Below, piece after piece: positions 45,899-56,993 of a stretch of 64,000 nucleotides of DNA. The notes below the pieces were generated by a model, which was not told the origin of the DNA, ran no database searches, and saw only the letters and a list, made by a program, of their open reading frames with translations. The stretch is from assembly GCA_036560705.1 (NCBI GenBank), contig DATBQR010000018.1:1-64000 (forward strand), in the 5' to 3' direction. The stretch is from RBG-16-66-20 sp036560705 (lineage in GTDB: Bacteria; Pseudomonadota; Gammaproteobacteria; Burkholderiales; SG8-39). A program made the translations under genes and the position numbers. Within the stretch, counting starts at the first letter, position 1, and every line of letters starts with the position of its first letter.

Positions 45899-46342
45899 AT
45901 GGACGAACCTGATCGCCGGATCAACAGCACTGCCTTCCACCAGTCTCCCCAGTTGCTGGGCGTGGTGACGTTCGACGGTACGTTGAAGGTCGTCAACGCC
46001 GCCTGGGAGAAGGCGCTGGGCTACCCGCTCAATGCGCTCGTCGGCCGCAAGCTCGCTTCGCTGGCCGACGCCAACGACCGCGCCACCGTGCTGCGGCTCA
46101 TCAATCCGCGGCTCGCGGCCAGCGACCCCGCGCCGATCGAACTGTCCTTCAAGTGCAGCGATGGCACCTACAAGGCCTTCGTGTGGGAGCGGCGCCCGGT
46201 CGCCGCCGAGCAGACGATATTCCTTTCGGGCCGGGACATCACCGAGAAGAAAAAAATAGAGATCACGGACAGCCTCAAGCTGTACTCGTCGCACGTCCAG
46301 GAGCGCAGGCCTAACCTGATTGCGGGGCAGGCAAAGCGCTGA
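45899..46342 (+). CDS. Single PAS domain protein
   Basis: 147 residues with one PAS domain (about 15-120): QLLGVVTFDGTLKVVNAAWE, ALGYPLNALVGRKLASLADA and the PAC-like end FLSGRDITEKKKIE. It has no output domain, so it may be a stand-alone sensor acting by protein contact. Divergent from the cyclase-domain gene with 145 bases between starts; shared control with the cyclase cassette is possible. No strong ribosome site is visible. Confidence 0.8.
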   Translation: MDEPDRRINSTAFHQSPQLLGVVTFDGTLKVVNAAWEKALGYPLNALVGRKLASLADANDRATVLRLINPRLAASDPAPIELSFKCSDGTYKAFVWERRPVAAEQTIFLSGRDITEKKKIEITDSLKLYSSHVQERRPNLIAGQAKR

Positions 46343-46371
46343 GCCTGCCGCCCTGCCCGCTCAAAACAGCG

Positions 46372-47343
46372 TTACTTCAACACTGCCGGATTTACCACAT
46401 TGACCGGCTTGCCGGCGATGTAGGCAGCGATCTGGCCGAAGATGTCGGAAAACTGGATCTCGTACTCGTCGCGCGAAACGTAGCCGATGTGCGGCGTGCA
46501 GACGACATTGCGCATCGTCAGCAGCGGATGGCCGGTATCCCGTAGCGGTTCTTCTTCGAACACGTCCACCGCGGCCATGCCGGGGCGGCCCGCCTTCAGG
46601 GCATCTGCCAGCGCATCCGCCTCGATCAGCTGCGCGCGGCTGGTGTTCACCATCAGCGCCGTCGGCTTCATGCGGGCGAGGTCCTGCACGGTCACGATCC
46701 CGCGCGTCGCGTCCACCAGGCGCATGTGCAGGGAAATGACGTCGCATTCCGCGAAAAACGCCTCCTTCGACCGCGCCGCCGCATAGCCGTCCGCCCGCGC
46801 GCGCGCCAGCGCCGGTTCGCGCGCCCAGACCAGCACCTTCATGCCGAACGCCTTCGCGTAGCCCGCCACCACGCCGCCGATGCGGCCGTAGCCGTAGACG
46901 CCCAGCGTCTTGCCGCGCAGCGTGCGGCCGACGCCGATCTGCCACTTCCCCGCCTGCAGCGAGGCCATCTGCTGCGGGATCTGGCGCATCGCGGCGATCA
47001 CCAGGCCCCAGGTCATCTCGGCGGTGGCATACGACGGCGTGTCGGCGTGCATGTTCGAGCACACCAGGATGCCAAGCCGCGTGCAGGCATCGATGTCGAT
47101 GTGCGGGTAGACGCTGCGCTGGCTGATGAGCTTCAGCTTCGGCAGCCGCTCGAGCAGCGGCGCCTGGATTTTCGTGCGCTCGCGGATCAGCACCAGCGCT
47201 TCGGTGTCCTTCAGCCGCTCGGCCAGGACATCCACGTCCTGGACGTGGTCGTTCCAGATTTTCACTTCGTTGCCCGCCAGCTTGCCGAAGCAGGCGAGCG
47301 TGCGCAGCGTGTCGTGGTAATCGTCGAGTATCGAAATTTTCAT
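46372..47343 (-). CDS. D-isomer specific 2-hydroxyacid dehydrogenase
   Basis: 323 residues. NAD-binding fold motif GVYGYGRIGGVVAGYAKAFG, then catalytic Arg in MVNTSRAQLIE, Glu in VDVFEEEPL and His in CTPHIGYVSRDEYE. Opening MKISILDDYHDTLRTLACF is typical of the subgroup annotated as phosphoglycerate dehydrogenase-like; real SerA usually has an ACT domain, absent here. Substrate unknown. Confidence 0.9.
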   Translation of the reverse strand: MKISILDDYHDTLRTLACFGKLAGNEVKIWNDHVQDVDVLAERLKDTEALVLIRERTKIQAPLLERLPKLKLISQRSVYPHIDIDACTRLGILVCSNMHADTPSYATAEMTWGLVIAAMRQIPQQMASLQAGKWQIGVGRTLRGKTLGVYGYGRIGGVVAGYAKAFGMKVLVWAREPALARARADGYAAARSKEAFFAECDVISLHMRLVDATRGIVTVQDLARMKPTALMVNTSRAQLIEADALADALKAGRPGMAAVDVFEEEPLRDTGHPLLTMRNVVCTPHIGYVSRDEYEIQFSDIFGQIAAYIAGKPVNVVNPAVLK

Positions 47344-47501
47344 GCTCTGCAGCCTCCCGGTTGCGTTCGTCAGCGCACAGACGAAATCCCACGTTGATGA
47401 TCGGGCCGCGAAGGAACATACTCGCGCGCGCCTCGTAAGCCCAGTGCCTGGTCCCCAAAATTCATCCGGCCAGCCGCGCTCGTGCGACAGGCAGGGAGGA
47501 T

Positions 47502-48029
47502 ATGAAACATTTCATGCATCGGTTGATGCCGCTTCTGGCGGCCGCCCTGTTTTTGCGCTGCGGCGGAGCAAGCGCCGAACCTGCGGTCGATGCCGTGCCG
47601 CCGGATCCCTGACTCAATCTCAGTTTGCATGTCTACGGATTCTCGTACCACACGGACCGGGAAGGCGTCCGCCGCAATCACGTGGACAACGAGCTCAATC
47701 TGGGGCTCGGTCTCGGTTACGAGTTCCACAATGACGACCGGGGCACGGCTTTTGTCGCAGCCGGATTTTACAAAGATTCCGGGCGCAACTGGGCAAAGCT
47801 CGTGGGGCCGGGCTATCAGTTCAAGCTGGGCGACCGCTGGCGACTCGGCGCCACCCTTCCGCTGATCCAGAGCCGGACCTACAACAACGGCCGCGCCTTT
47901 GTCGCGCCGATCCCGCTGCTCAGCTACGACCTGGGGGTGGCGAAGCTTAACGCCGTCTACGCCCCGCGATTCCAGCAGAACCAATTTGCTGTCTTCGGCT
48001 TTTACCTCAGCCTGCCGTTCAGTAGGTAA
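47502..48029 (+). pseudogene. PagP-like lipid A palmitoyltransferase, interrupted by an in-frame TGA
   Basis: One open frame of 175 codons from ATG 47502 (GGGAGGATATG) carries a TGA at codon 37 (47610-47612), right after the signal peptide and PPDP; one G-to-A change from TGG (Trp) would explain it. The part after the stop looks like the PagP outer-membrane barrel: FSYHTD (catalytic His near 50), FYKDSGRNW (Asp 92-Ser 93, compare FKDSFNKW in E. coli PagP), then a terminal beta strand FAVFGFYLSLPF. PagP moves palmitate from phospholipid to lipid A and aids resistance to cationic peptides. Assignment from motif likeness. Confidence 0.7.
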
Positions 48030-48805
48030 GCGCTCTCGGTGTGCGGCGACGACGACGCAATCCGCGCGACGCGCTGCGCGGACTCGAGGTAACGCGCGCT
48101 CCATTCGTCGTCGGGCATCCGCGCGCGGTTGATTCCGCGCTCAAGCTCGAGCGCGACGCTCGAAGCCGGAAGGCCGGCGCCCTCAAGCAGCGCGAGCGCG
48201 ATCCCGTCGGCCTCGCGCTGCTGCTGCACCGCCCAGCTGCTTTTCAGGACCCCCGAACTCAGCGTGGTGGCGGCGAACCGGATCGCCACGTTCAGCACGG
48301 GCAGCAGCATGCCAAGCACCGAAAACAGGAGGGCTGCCCCGGAATCCTCTTCGGCGTGCCGCGCGATCACATGCGCCATTTCGCGGGCGATCAGAAAGGC
48401 GATCACGGCATCGGAGGGCTCCAGCCCGGCCAGCCCCGATCCCAGGACGATGCGGCCGCCCGCGCTGGATCCGGTGCCGGCGCCCAGCGCATCGTCGACT
48501 TCGATCTGAAATCCGTCGATTCGCCGCAACGGCCCAGGGAACATCTCGCGCGCCCCCGCCTCGAGCAGCAGGCCGATGGCCCTCACCCGGACGACGAACT
48601 GCGTCCGGGCTTCGCTTCTGCCGCAAGCCTGCGCGCAGGGCGCCGGCAGGACGATCCGCTGGGCGCCCGTCGAGAGGGCAAAGCGCGCGTCGGCATACAC
48701 TGCCTGCACCCCGGGCAGCAAAAGGATCTGGTCCCGGCCGGTGACCGGATTGGTCGAGCAGCCCGGCAGCAGCGCAAGAATCACGAGGAGGCGGATCATC
48801 CCCAT
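48002..48805 (-). CDS. M48-like lipoprotein with degenerate zinc motif
   Basis: 267 residues. Signal peptide ends in LPGC (Cys 16), followed by STNPVTGRDQILLL, the usual opening of M48 lipoproteins. The metal site reads REMAHVIARH at residues 141-150 where the family has HExxH, so the first zinc ligand is Arg (CGC, one base from CAC). Glu 142, His 145 and the third ligand Glu 198 (QQREADGIAL) remain. It may be inactive, or the substitution may be an error. A convergent overlap of 28 bases with the PagP-like gene is seen at its 3' end. Confidence 0.8.
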   Translation of the reverse strand: MGMIRLLVILALLPGCSTNPVTGRDQILLLPGVQAVYADARFALSTGAQRIVLPAPCAQACGRSEARTQFVVRVRAIGLLLEAGAREMFPGPLRRIDGFQIEVDDALGAGTGSSAGGRIVLGSGLAGLEPSDAVIAFLIAREMAHVIARHAEEDSGAALLFSVLGMLLPVLNVAIRFAATTLSSGVLKSSWAVQQQREADGIALALLEGAGLPASSVALELERGINRARMPDDEWSARYLESAQRVARIASSSPHTESAYLLNGRLR

Positions 48806-48875
48806 AGCCGTGGAGTCTTGCCCGCTTCAGGCGCCGGCTCTGTACGTTACCGATCATTGACAGCGTACGCCGCGC

Positions 48876-50081
48876 TCAGCGCACCAATTGGTTGATTTCG
48901 ATGATCGGCAGCAGGATGGCGAGCACGATCATCAGCACCATGCCGCCCATGAACAGGATCATCACCGGCTCGAGCAACGTCAGGAACACCGCCAAGCGCC
49001 GCTCGAGCGCCTGGGTCTCGAGGCGCGCCGCGCGCTCGAGCATCTGTTCCAGCTTGCCACTCGCCTCCCCACTCGCCACCAGATGCACCAGCAGCGGCGG
49101 GAACGCGCGCGTATCCCGCAGGGCGCGCGCCAGACCTGCGCCTTCGCGCACCCGCTCGATCGCGCGCTCGACGGCCTCTCTCATGGGGATGTTGGTCATC
49201 ACCCGCGCGCTCGAATGGAGCGCCGCCAGCAAGGGCACGCCGCCGCCGACCAGGATCGCCAGCGTGCTGGCGAAGCGCGAAGTATTGACCCCGCGTACCA
49301 GCGCTCCCAGCCAGGGCGTGCGCAGCAGTAGCAGGTGCCAGTGGCGCCTTGCAGCAGCGCCGCGCAGCGCCAGGCGCGCGGCCGCAGTCGCGCCGACGAC
49401 GATCGCCGCGAGGTAGGGCCAGGCGGCGCGCAGGAAGTCGCTGAGCGTGATCAGCGCGCGAGTGAGCAAGGGCAGGCTTTGCCGCGACTGCTGGAACACC
49501 TGCACCACCTGGGGCACCACGTAGATCAGCAGTCCGGTGACGATCGATACGGCGACGCTGGTGACCAGAACTGGATAAAGCAGCGCGAGGCTGGTTTTTT
49601 GTCTCAGCACCTGGCGTGCGTCAAGATAATCGGCGAGATGCTGCAATACGGTCGGCAACGCGCCCGACTCCTCGCCGCCGTGCACCAGTGCCCGGTAGAA
49701 GTCGGGAAAACTCTTCTCGTAAGAGCCCAGCGCGCCCGCCAATGAACTGCCGGCGGTCAATTCGGTCTTCACGCCGCCAAGCACCTCGCGCGTCATCGGC
49801 TCCGAGGCCTCTTCGATCAGGGCGTTCAGCGACTGCTCCATCGTGAGGCCGGAGGCAAGCAGTATCGCCATCTGCCGGGTGAGCAGGCTCAGCTCGGCGG
49901 CGGAGATGCCGCGCGCCCAGCTCTGCCGCGCGCGCTCGCGAGCGCGCACCTGATCGACGGCCGACGGCAGAAGCCCCTGCGCACGCAACTGGCTGCGCGC
50001 CTGCCGCGCCGTGTCGGCCTGCACCACGCCGGATACCGCGCGGCCTGCAGCGTCCAGTGCCTGGTATTGGAATGCTTCCAC
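48876..50081 (-). CDS. gspF: Type II secretion inner-membrane protein GspF
   Basis: 401 residues from GTG 50081 (EAFQYQALDAAGRAVSG matches the family N-terminus); a TTG at 50096 has the closer AGGCGAGG but sits right against it. Two T2SF domains with three membrane helices: LTRQMAILLASGLTMEQSL, GEESGALPTVLQHLADYL, and the C-terminal LEPVMILFMGGMVLMIVLAI. Platform protein of the secretion motor, last gene of the gspCDEF arm. Confidence 0.95.
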   Translation of the reverse strand: MEAFQYQALDAAGRAVSGVVQADTARQARSQLRAQGLLPSAVDQVRARERARQSWARGISAAELSLLTRQMAILLASGLTMEQSLNALIEEASEPMTREVLGGVKTELTAGSSLAGALGSYEKSFPDFYRALVHGGEESGALPTVLQHLADYLDARQVLRQKTSLALLYPVLVTSVAVSIVTGLLIYVVPQVVQVFQQSRQSLPLLTRALITLSDFLRAAWPYLAAIVVGATAAARLALRGAAARRHWHLLLLRTPWLGALVRGVNTSRFASTLAILVGGGVPLLAALHSSARVMTNIPMREAVERAIERVREGAGLARALRDTRAFPPLLVHLVASGEASGKLEQMLERAARLETQALERRLAVFLTLLEPVMILFMGGMVLMIVLAILLPIIEINQLVR

Positions 50082-50102
50082 GGCGGCGGCGCGCAACCTC
50101 GC

Positions 50103-51532
<1,430 letters not shown>

Positions 51533-51536
<4 letters not shown>

Positions 51537-53545
51537 CGTGGCGGAAGCGCCGGCGAATCCACCGCCGGCAGAACGGGGTCGGGTGCCGGCCTCGCCCTGC
51601 CTTGCGCGCCAAGAATGTAACCGTACCGTTCGCTCGCCAGCGTATCTGCGCTCTGGGCGTCGCGCAGGATCACTGGCCGCAGGAACACCATCAAGTTCGT
51701 TTTTGCGTGGGAGCGCGTCTTGTACTGGAATAGGGCGCCGAGGCCCGGAATATCGCCGAGCACCGGGACTTTCTGCATGCCGTCCATGACCGTATCCTGG
51801 ATGAGCCCGCCGATCACCACGATCTGCCCGTCGTCTACCAGAACCGTCGACTCGACCGCGCGCTTGTTGGTGATGACGCCGGCGGCGTTGGTGGTGTCCT
51901 GGATGCTGGACACTTCCTGGTAGATCTGCAGCCGCACGGTGCCGCCCTCGGAAATCTGCGGCTTGATCCGCAGCGTCAGGCCGACATCGCGTCGCTCGAT
52001 GGTCTGGAACGGCGTCGGCGTGGTCGCCGCGGCCGACACCGCGTAGGAGCCGGTGATGAACGGCACGTTCTGCCCGATGACGATCCTCGCCTCTTCGTTG
52101 TCCAGCGTGAGCAGGGTCGGCGTGGACAGGATGTTGGCGTTGTTGTCGGTCTGCAGCGCGCGCACCAGAAGAGCAAGATTGAGGATCTGCGTGGAAGTAC
52201 CGGGAATGGTGACGCTGCCCTTTATGACGCCGACATTCAGTCCCTGGCCTGCGCCTGCCGGGTTCGCGGCGATGCCGAGAATGTTCTGGCTGGGAGTGCC
52301 GAAATTAGTGCCGCCGAACGACTGCGTCGAAGCCTTGGCCAGCCCGCCCAGGCTCTGCCACTGGATGCCGAATTCAGCCGCCATGTCGCCGGTGATTTCT
52401 GCGATCACCGCTTCGACGTAAACCTGCGCGCGGCGCACGTCCAGCTTGTCCAGCGCCGCTCGCAGGCCATTGTAGATTGCGTCGGGCGCATTGATGATGA
52501 TCGAGTTGGTCGCTGCATCCGCCTGAATGATGCCGGGCGATCCTGCCGCGGACTGCGTGGGCGCAGCCGCGCTCAGAGGCGTGGCCATCGACGACGTCGC
52601 GGGCGGTGCAGCCATTGCCTGCGCCCCGAAGGACGCCGTTGCGCGCGGTGCGGCAGGGGCGGATTCGCCGAGAAAAATGGCCCGCAGGGTCTCAGCGACT
52701 TTCACTGCCTCGGCATTCTTCAGATGCACGACGTGAATGTTGCCGCCGGCACCGGTGGGCGAATCGAGCACCGCGACGAAGGAGCGCAACCGTGCGAGCC
52801 GCGACGGATTGTCCGAGCGCGCGAGAAGGCTGTTCGAGCGCGTGTCCGCCATGATCGTCATGCGCTGCGCCGTCTCCGTGCCGGACGGACCGGGGGCCTG
52901 CGCCGTCTCCGCGAAAAGCCGGTTGACCGTCTGCGCCACCTCCAGCGCCGACGCGTAAACCAGCGGGATCATGATCGGCTCCGTGCTGCTCTGCTGGTCG
53001 ATCGAGTCGATGATCTTGCCGATGCGCTGCAGATTGTTCGCATAGTCCGTGATGACCAGCGTGTTGTTGCCCGGATAGGCCGTGATGGCGTTGCTGGGGG
53101 CGATCAGCGGGCGCAGGATCGGCACCAGTTGCGCGGCCGACTCGTACTTCAGCGCGAACACCTGGGTCTGGATCTGGTCGCCTGTCGCGCGCGGCCTGTC
53201 CTGCGGGCCGAGCGTCGGGCCGGACTGCAGCTTCGCCTCGCTCTCGGGGACGATCTTGACGATGCCGCGCTCTTCTATCGCGGCGAAACCCTGCAGGCGC
53301 AGCGCCGAGAGGAAAACTTCGTAAACGAGCGCCCTCGACATCGGCCGTGCGGAAATAATGTTGACCGTGCCCTTGACGCGCTGGTCGAGCACGAAGTTCT
53401 TGCCGGTAATTTCGCTCACCGCCTTCACCACGCCCTCGATGTCGGCGTTGACGAAATTGAGGGTAACCTGGTCGGCGTCTGCCGGCCATGCCGGCCCGGT
53501 GCAGAGCAGTATGGCCACCCACAGGATCCCGGCTCGCAACCTCAT
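51533..53545 (-). CDS. gspD: Type II secretion secretin GspD
   Basis: 670 residues. Signal peptide over about residues 1-22 (TGPAWPADA). N0-N3 domains (FVNADIEGVVKAVSEITGKN; AYPGNNTLVITDYANNLQRI; PLVYASALEVAQTVNRLF), an Ala/Pro-rich linker near 320-340, and the secretin barrel (PTLLTLDNEEARIVIGQNVP; VLVDDGQIVVIGGLIQDTV; KTNLMVFLRPVIL). It forms the outer-membrane pore. Overlaps gspC and gspE by 4 bases each. Confidence 0.97.
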
Positions 53546-54054
53546 TTGCCGGCGACCGGCGCGGGAGATGGCGCGGATTTGCCCTGTTGCGGCCAGGCGA
53601 GCGTCTCGCGCACCCCGCCGCGCTCCAGCACGACGTGGTCCGCATGCACCTCGGCGAGACGAACGCCTGGTTCGATTTCTCCGCCTTCGCGCACCACGAT
53701 CGTCTGCTTTGCGTCCAGCCGCAGCACCGCGTAGCCCGATTGGATCTCCGGTCTGCTCTTCCTTGCAGCCACGACGCCGAGCAACCCGATTGCGGTTCCC
53801 GTCCGCGCGGCACCGGTTTGATCCCTCCCGGCGTTGCCGAACAGGCCCGCTACGGCCGGCGGCGGACCGGCGGCGGACCCCGCGACGCGGTTGCCCGCCT
53901 GTACCGCCGCACGCGGTTCAGGATCCGGGGCAAGCCACGTCCAGGTCCAGTACGCCAGGACCAGACCGAGCAGCGCGAGTGCAGCGAAAGTCGCCAGCGA
54001 CACGATCGCCGTTTGGATGGGACTTGATCGTTCTAGGGAGATCGCTTCCATCAT
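53542..54054 (-). CDS. gspC: Type II secretion protein GspC
   Basis: 170 residues. A cytoplasmic N-terminus, one membrane helix (about 20-40), a Pro/Ala linker, and a homology-region domain (GLFGNAGRDQTG through VVLERGGVRETLAW) that contacts the N0 domain of GspD. It lacks the C-terminal PDZ or coiled coil of larger GspC proteins. First gene of the minus-strand arm, divergent from gspG. Confidence 0.88.
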   Translation of the reverse strand: MMEAISLERSSPIQTAIVSLATFAALALLGLVLAYWTWTWLAPDPEPRAAVQAGNRVAGSAAGPPPAVAGLFGNAGRDQTGAARTGTAIGLLGVVAARKSRPEIQSGYAVLRLDAKQTIVVREGGEIEPGVRLAEVHADHVVLERGGVRETLAWPQQGKSAPSPAPVAGK

Positions 54055-54115
54055 TTGTCAAGCGGAATGCCGCCCGGGGAATGGACACATCCTAGGGGAC
54101 CGTCGTGCAGCCGTA

Positions 54116-54131
54116 TGTACGCTGCCGTACA
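54116..54131. promoter_or_regulatory. Palindrome between the divergent gsp arms
   Basis: TGTACG and CGTACA separated by CTGC form a perfect 16-base inverted repeat in the middle of the 110-base gap between gspC and gspG. Its place between two divergent promoters makes it a likely operator for a dimeric regulator controlling the whole secretion cluster. No known regulator was matched. Confidence 0.5.
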
Positions 54132-54164
54132 GAGCGTCCTTGCGGACGATAGCGATAATGACCA

Positions 54165-54590
54165 ATGAATTCAAAGCATCGTGGATTCACATTGCTCGAG
54201 GTGATGGTGGTGGTGGTGATCCTCGGCATCCTCGCCGCGCTGGTGGTGCCGAAAATCATCAGCCGCCCCGACGAGGCTCGCGTCATCGCTGCGAAGCAGG
54301 ACATCGCGAGCCTGATGCAGGCGCTCAAGCTCTACCGTCTCGACAACCAGCGCTATCCCGCGACCGAACAGGGATTGCAGGCGCTGGTGGTACGGCCGGC
54401 CACCGCGCCGATCCCGCCCAGCTGGAAGGCGGGCGGGTATCTCGAGCGCTTGCCGAAGGATCCGTGGGGCGGTCCCTACCAATATCTGAATCCTGGACTG
54501 CGCGGCGAGATCGACATTTTCAGCTTCGGCGCCGATGGGGCGCCTGGCGGCGAAGGTAACGATGCCGATATCGGTTCCTGGAATCTCTAG
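54165..54590 (+). CDS. gspG: Major pseudopilin GspG
   Basis: 141 residues. Prepilin site after Gly in HRG-FTLLEVMVVVVILGIL, with Glu at +5. The C-terminal calcium-site region LPKDPWGGPYQYLNPG and FGADGAPGGEGNDADIGSW is diagnostic. Forms the pseudopilus shaft; processed by a prepilin peptidase encoded elsewhere. Confidence 0.98.
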   Translation: MNSKHRGFTLLEVMVVVVILGILAALVVPKIISRPDEARVIAAKQDIASLMQALKLYRLDNQRYPATEQGLQALVVRPATAPIPPSWKAGGYLERLPKDPWGGPYQYLNPGLRGEIDIFSFGADGAPGGEGNDADIGSWNL

Positions 54591-55074
54591 GCCTCGCGGC
54601 TTCACGCTGATCGAGGTACTCGTGGTGCTCCTGATCATGGGCCTGCTGGCCGGCCTGGCAAGCACCATCGTGCGCCCCGACGAACGCGGGCTGCTTCGCG
54701 TCGAGGCCGAGCGGCTCGCCCAGTTGCTGGACCTCGCCGCAGCCGAATCGCACCTTGCGGGGAAGTCCATCGCATGGACGACAGAGGCAACCGGCTACCG
54801 GTTCTGGCGCCTGGCCGGGGACGCCGGGGAATCCGCGCAATGGTCCGAAATTCGCGACAACGATCTGCTGCGGGCGCGGACTCTGCCGCAGGGCATGACG
54901 ATTTCGAACCTGCAGGTGGAGAACAGGCCCGCGCAGGGCGCCATGCGCGTGGAGTTCGCCGCATACGGGCCGACGCCTTCCTTCCGCGTCGAGATTTCCC
55001 TGGGTCCGGCGCATTACTCGGTGGCGGCATCTCCGATCGGAGAACTGCGGGTGTCTCCGGGCAAAGGAAATTGA
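54562..55074 (+). CDS. gspH: Minor pseudopilin GspH
   Basis: 170 residues from ATG 54562 inside the end of gspG (29-base overlap). Prepilin motif RGFTLIEVLVVLLIMG. The rest is a globular beta domain with RVEAERLAQLLDLAAAESHL, as in GspH/FimT proteins. Confidence 0.92.
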   Translation: MPISVPGISRPRGFTLIEVLVVLLIMGLLAGLASTIVRPDERGLLRVEAERLAQLLDLAAAESHLAGKSIAWTTEATGYRFWRLAGDAGESAQWSEIRDNDLLRARTLPQGMTISNLQVENRPAQGAMRVEFAAYGPTPSFRVEISLGPAHYSVAASPIGELRVSPGKGN

Positions 55075-55075
55075 A

Positions 55076-55471
55076 ATGCCGCTTGGGCATCGCTGTGGAC
55101 GAACCGGATTCACGCTGGTTGAAGTGCTGGTCGCGCTGGCGATCGTCGCGATCGCGCTGCTCGCGGCGCTGCGGGCGGCGGGCCAGGGTACCGCGAGCGC
55201 GGGCGAACTGCGCGCGCGGCTGCTTGCCGGCTGGGTCGCGGAGAACCTTCTGGCTGAGCATCGAGCCCGTGCCGACTGGCTGCCGCTCGGCCTGCAGCGA
55301 GGCAGGCAACTGGAGGGTGGCGTCGAATTCGCATGGCGCGAGGAAGTCGTCGCGACGCCGAATGCTGCGTTCCGTCGCATCGACGTGTTCGTGTTTCCGG
55401 ATCCCGGGGAATCGCGCGCGCTTGCGCATCTCACCGGGTTTGTGGTGAATCCGCCGGCGGCCGGCAAATGA
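55076..55471 (+). CDS. gspI: Minor pseudopilin GspI
   Basis: 131 residues. Prepilin motif TGFTLVEVLVALAIVAIALL, followed by the GspI-type AENLLAEHRARADWLPLG stretch. Part of the GspIJK tip complex. One base after gspH; 4-base overlap with gspJ. Confidence 0.94.
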   Translation: MPLGHRCGRTGFTLVEVLVALAIVAIALLAALRAAGQGTASAGELRARLLAGWVAENLLAEHRARADWLPLGLQRGRQLEGGVEFAWREEVVATPNAAFRRIDVFVFPDPGESRALAHLTGFVVNPPAAGK

Positions 55472-56061
55472 AGTGCGTTCCTGCCCGGGGCGGCTTCACC
55501 TTGATCGAGCTGCTTGCCGCGCTCCTTATCCTGTCGCTGCTGGCAACGATGTCGTACCGCGGCCTCGGCGCCGTACTCGATACGCGCGCACACCTCAGCC
55601 AGGAGACCGCGAACTGGCAGCGCCTGGCGGCTTTCTGTGCGCGCTTCGAGCAGGACGTGCTGCTGGCGGCGCCGCGCCCGGTACGGGCTGCGTCGGGCAG
55701 CGCACCGGCGTGGCTCGGCAGGCCCGCTACGGCGCCGGGGCCGCTCCTCGAGTTCAGCCGCTTTGCCACTGCCGAGGGTGCGGATGCGCCGCGACGGGTC
55801 GCCTACGGGCTGAATGACAAGCAGGAGGTCGAACTTTGGCTGTGGCCGGGTCTCGACGTGGCGCCGTCCGCGCTGCCCGCGCGTTACCCCGTGCTCCGCG
55901 GGGTTGCGAAATTCGAATTTCAGTATCTGAATGCCGATCTGGCATGGGTGGGCGCGTGGCCGACGTCGCCGCGTGACGCCGCCATTCCCCGGGCAGTGCG
56001 CCTACGCGTCACCCTCGCCTCCGGTGAAGAAATCGTGCGCGTATTTGCGCTCAACTCGTGA
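55468..56061 (+). CDS. gspJ: Minor pseudopilin GspJ
   Basis: 197 residues from ATG 55468. Prepilin motif GGFTLIELLAALLILSLLA. Family features: YRGLGAVLDTRAHLSQET and a WP-type C-terminal domain with VLRGVAKFEFQYLNADLAW. Part of the pseudopilus tip. Confidence 0.94.
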   Translation: MKCVPARGGFTLIELLAALLILSLLATMSYRGLGAVLDTRAHLSQETANWQRLAAFCARFEQDVLLAAPRPVRAASGSAPAWLGRPATAPGPLLEFSRFATAEGADAPRRVAYGLNDKQEVELWLWPGLDVAPSALPARYPVLRGVAKFEFQYLNADLAWVGAWPTSPRDAAIPRAVRLRVTLASGEEIVRVFALNS

Positions 56062-56993
56062 ACGAACCACCGCGCATCATCAGGACGCCGCAACGCGGCG
56101 TGGCTATCGTGCTCGCCATGGGCGTGGTCGCGCTCGCCGCCCTCGCCGCAGCTGGAATCATGGTGTCGCAAAGCACCTGGTCGAGGCAGGTCGAGCTGAC
56201 CGCCGACCACGTCCAGGCGCAGCTCCTCATCCAGGCCGGGCTGAATTGGGCCTGCGCCGTGTTGAGCGACGATCGCCTCGCCAGTAACGTCGACCATCTG
56301 GGCGAGCCATGGGCGCTGCAGGTGCCGCCCATTCCAGTGGACAACGGCAGCCTCGCCGGCAGCATCGAAGACGAACAGGGCAAGTTCAATCTCAACAATC
56401 TGCTGAGGAACGGCAAGATCGACCTGGCGCAACTGGCGCATTTCCGGCGGCTGCTGTCGGTGTTGGGCCTGCCTCCCGAACCCGCCGGCGCGCTGGCCGA
56501 CTGGCTCGACCCCGACGGCGAGCCCCAGCCACAGGACGGCGCCGAAGACGCGTATTACCTCTCCCTGCAGCCGCCGTATCTCGCCGCGAACCGTCCGCTC
56601 ACCGACGTGGCCGAACTCGCGCTGGTGCGCGGATTCGACGAGGGCGTTCGTGCGCGACTGCGCCCGTTCGTGACGGCGCTGCCCCTCTTCACCGCCATCA
56701 ACGCGAACACGGCCTCGCCTGAAGTCATTTCCGCGGTGATCGACGGCCTCAATCTCGATGCCGCCCGCGCCGTCGTGGCGCAACGCGAGCGAGGCTATTT
56801 TCGCGACTTCTCCGACTTCTTCAACCGCCTTCCCGCCGGCCGCATCATCCCGACCGGGGATGTCTCGGTGAGCAGCGACTACTTCATCGCCACCATGCGG
56901 GCGAACATCGGCGGAGCGCAGGCGCGCGGATCGGCGCTGCTCGCTCGCGGCAATACCGGCTGGCCCGCCGTCGTCTGGCGCAAATACCCGTGA
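56058..56993 (+). CDS. gspK: Minor pseudopilin GspK
   Basis: 311 residues from GTG 56058, overlapping the gspJ stop (GTGA). N-terminal hydrophobic helix RGVAIVLAMGVVALAALAAAG without the Glu +5 of other pseudopilins, which is normal for GspK. SAM-like region with LADWLDPDGEPQPQDGAED and NANTASPEVISAVIDGL. Caps the pseudopilus. Confidence 0.95.
   Translation: MNEPPRIIRTPQRGVAIVLAMGVVALAALAAAGIMVSQSTWSRQVELTADHVQAQLLIQAGLNWACAVLSDDRLASNVDHLGEPWALQVPPIPVDNGSLAGSIEDEQGKFNLNNLLRNGKIDLAQLAHFRRLLSVLGLPPEPAGALADWLDPDGEPQPQDGAEDAYYLSLQPPYLAANRPLTDVAELALVRGFDEGVRARLRPFVTALPLFTAINANTASPEVISAVIDGLNLDAARAVVAQRERGYFRDFSDFFNRLPAGRIIPTGDVSVSSDYFIATMRANIGGAQARGSALLARGNTGWPAVVWRKYP

Noticed and set aside
47610..47612. 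Reassigned genetic code with TGA as Trp
   Set aside because: TGA is used as a normal stop in many intact genes here, including rlmN, ispG and the gsp genes.
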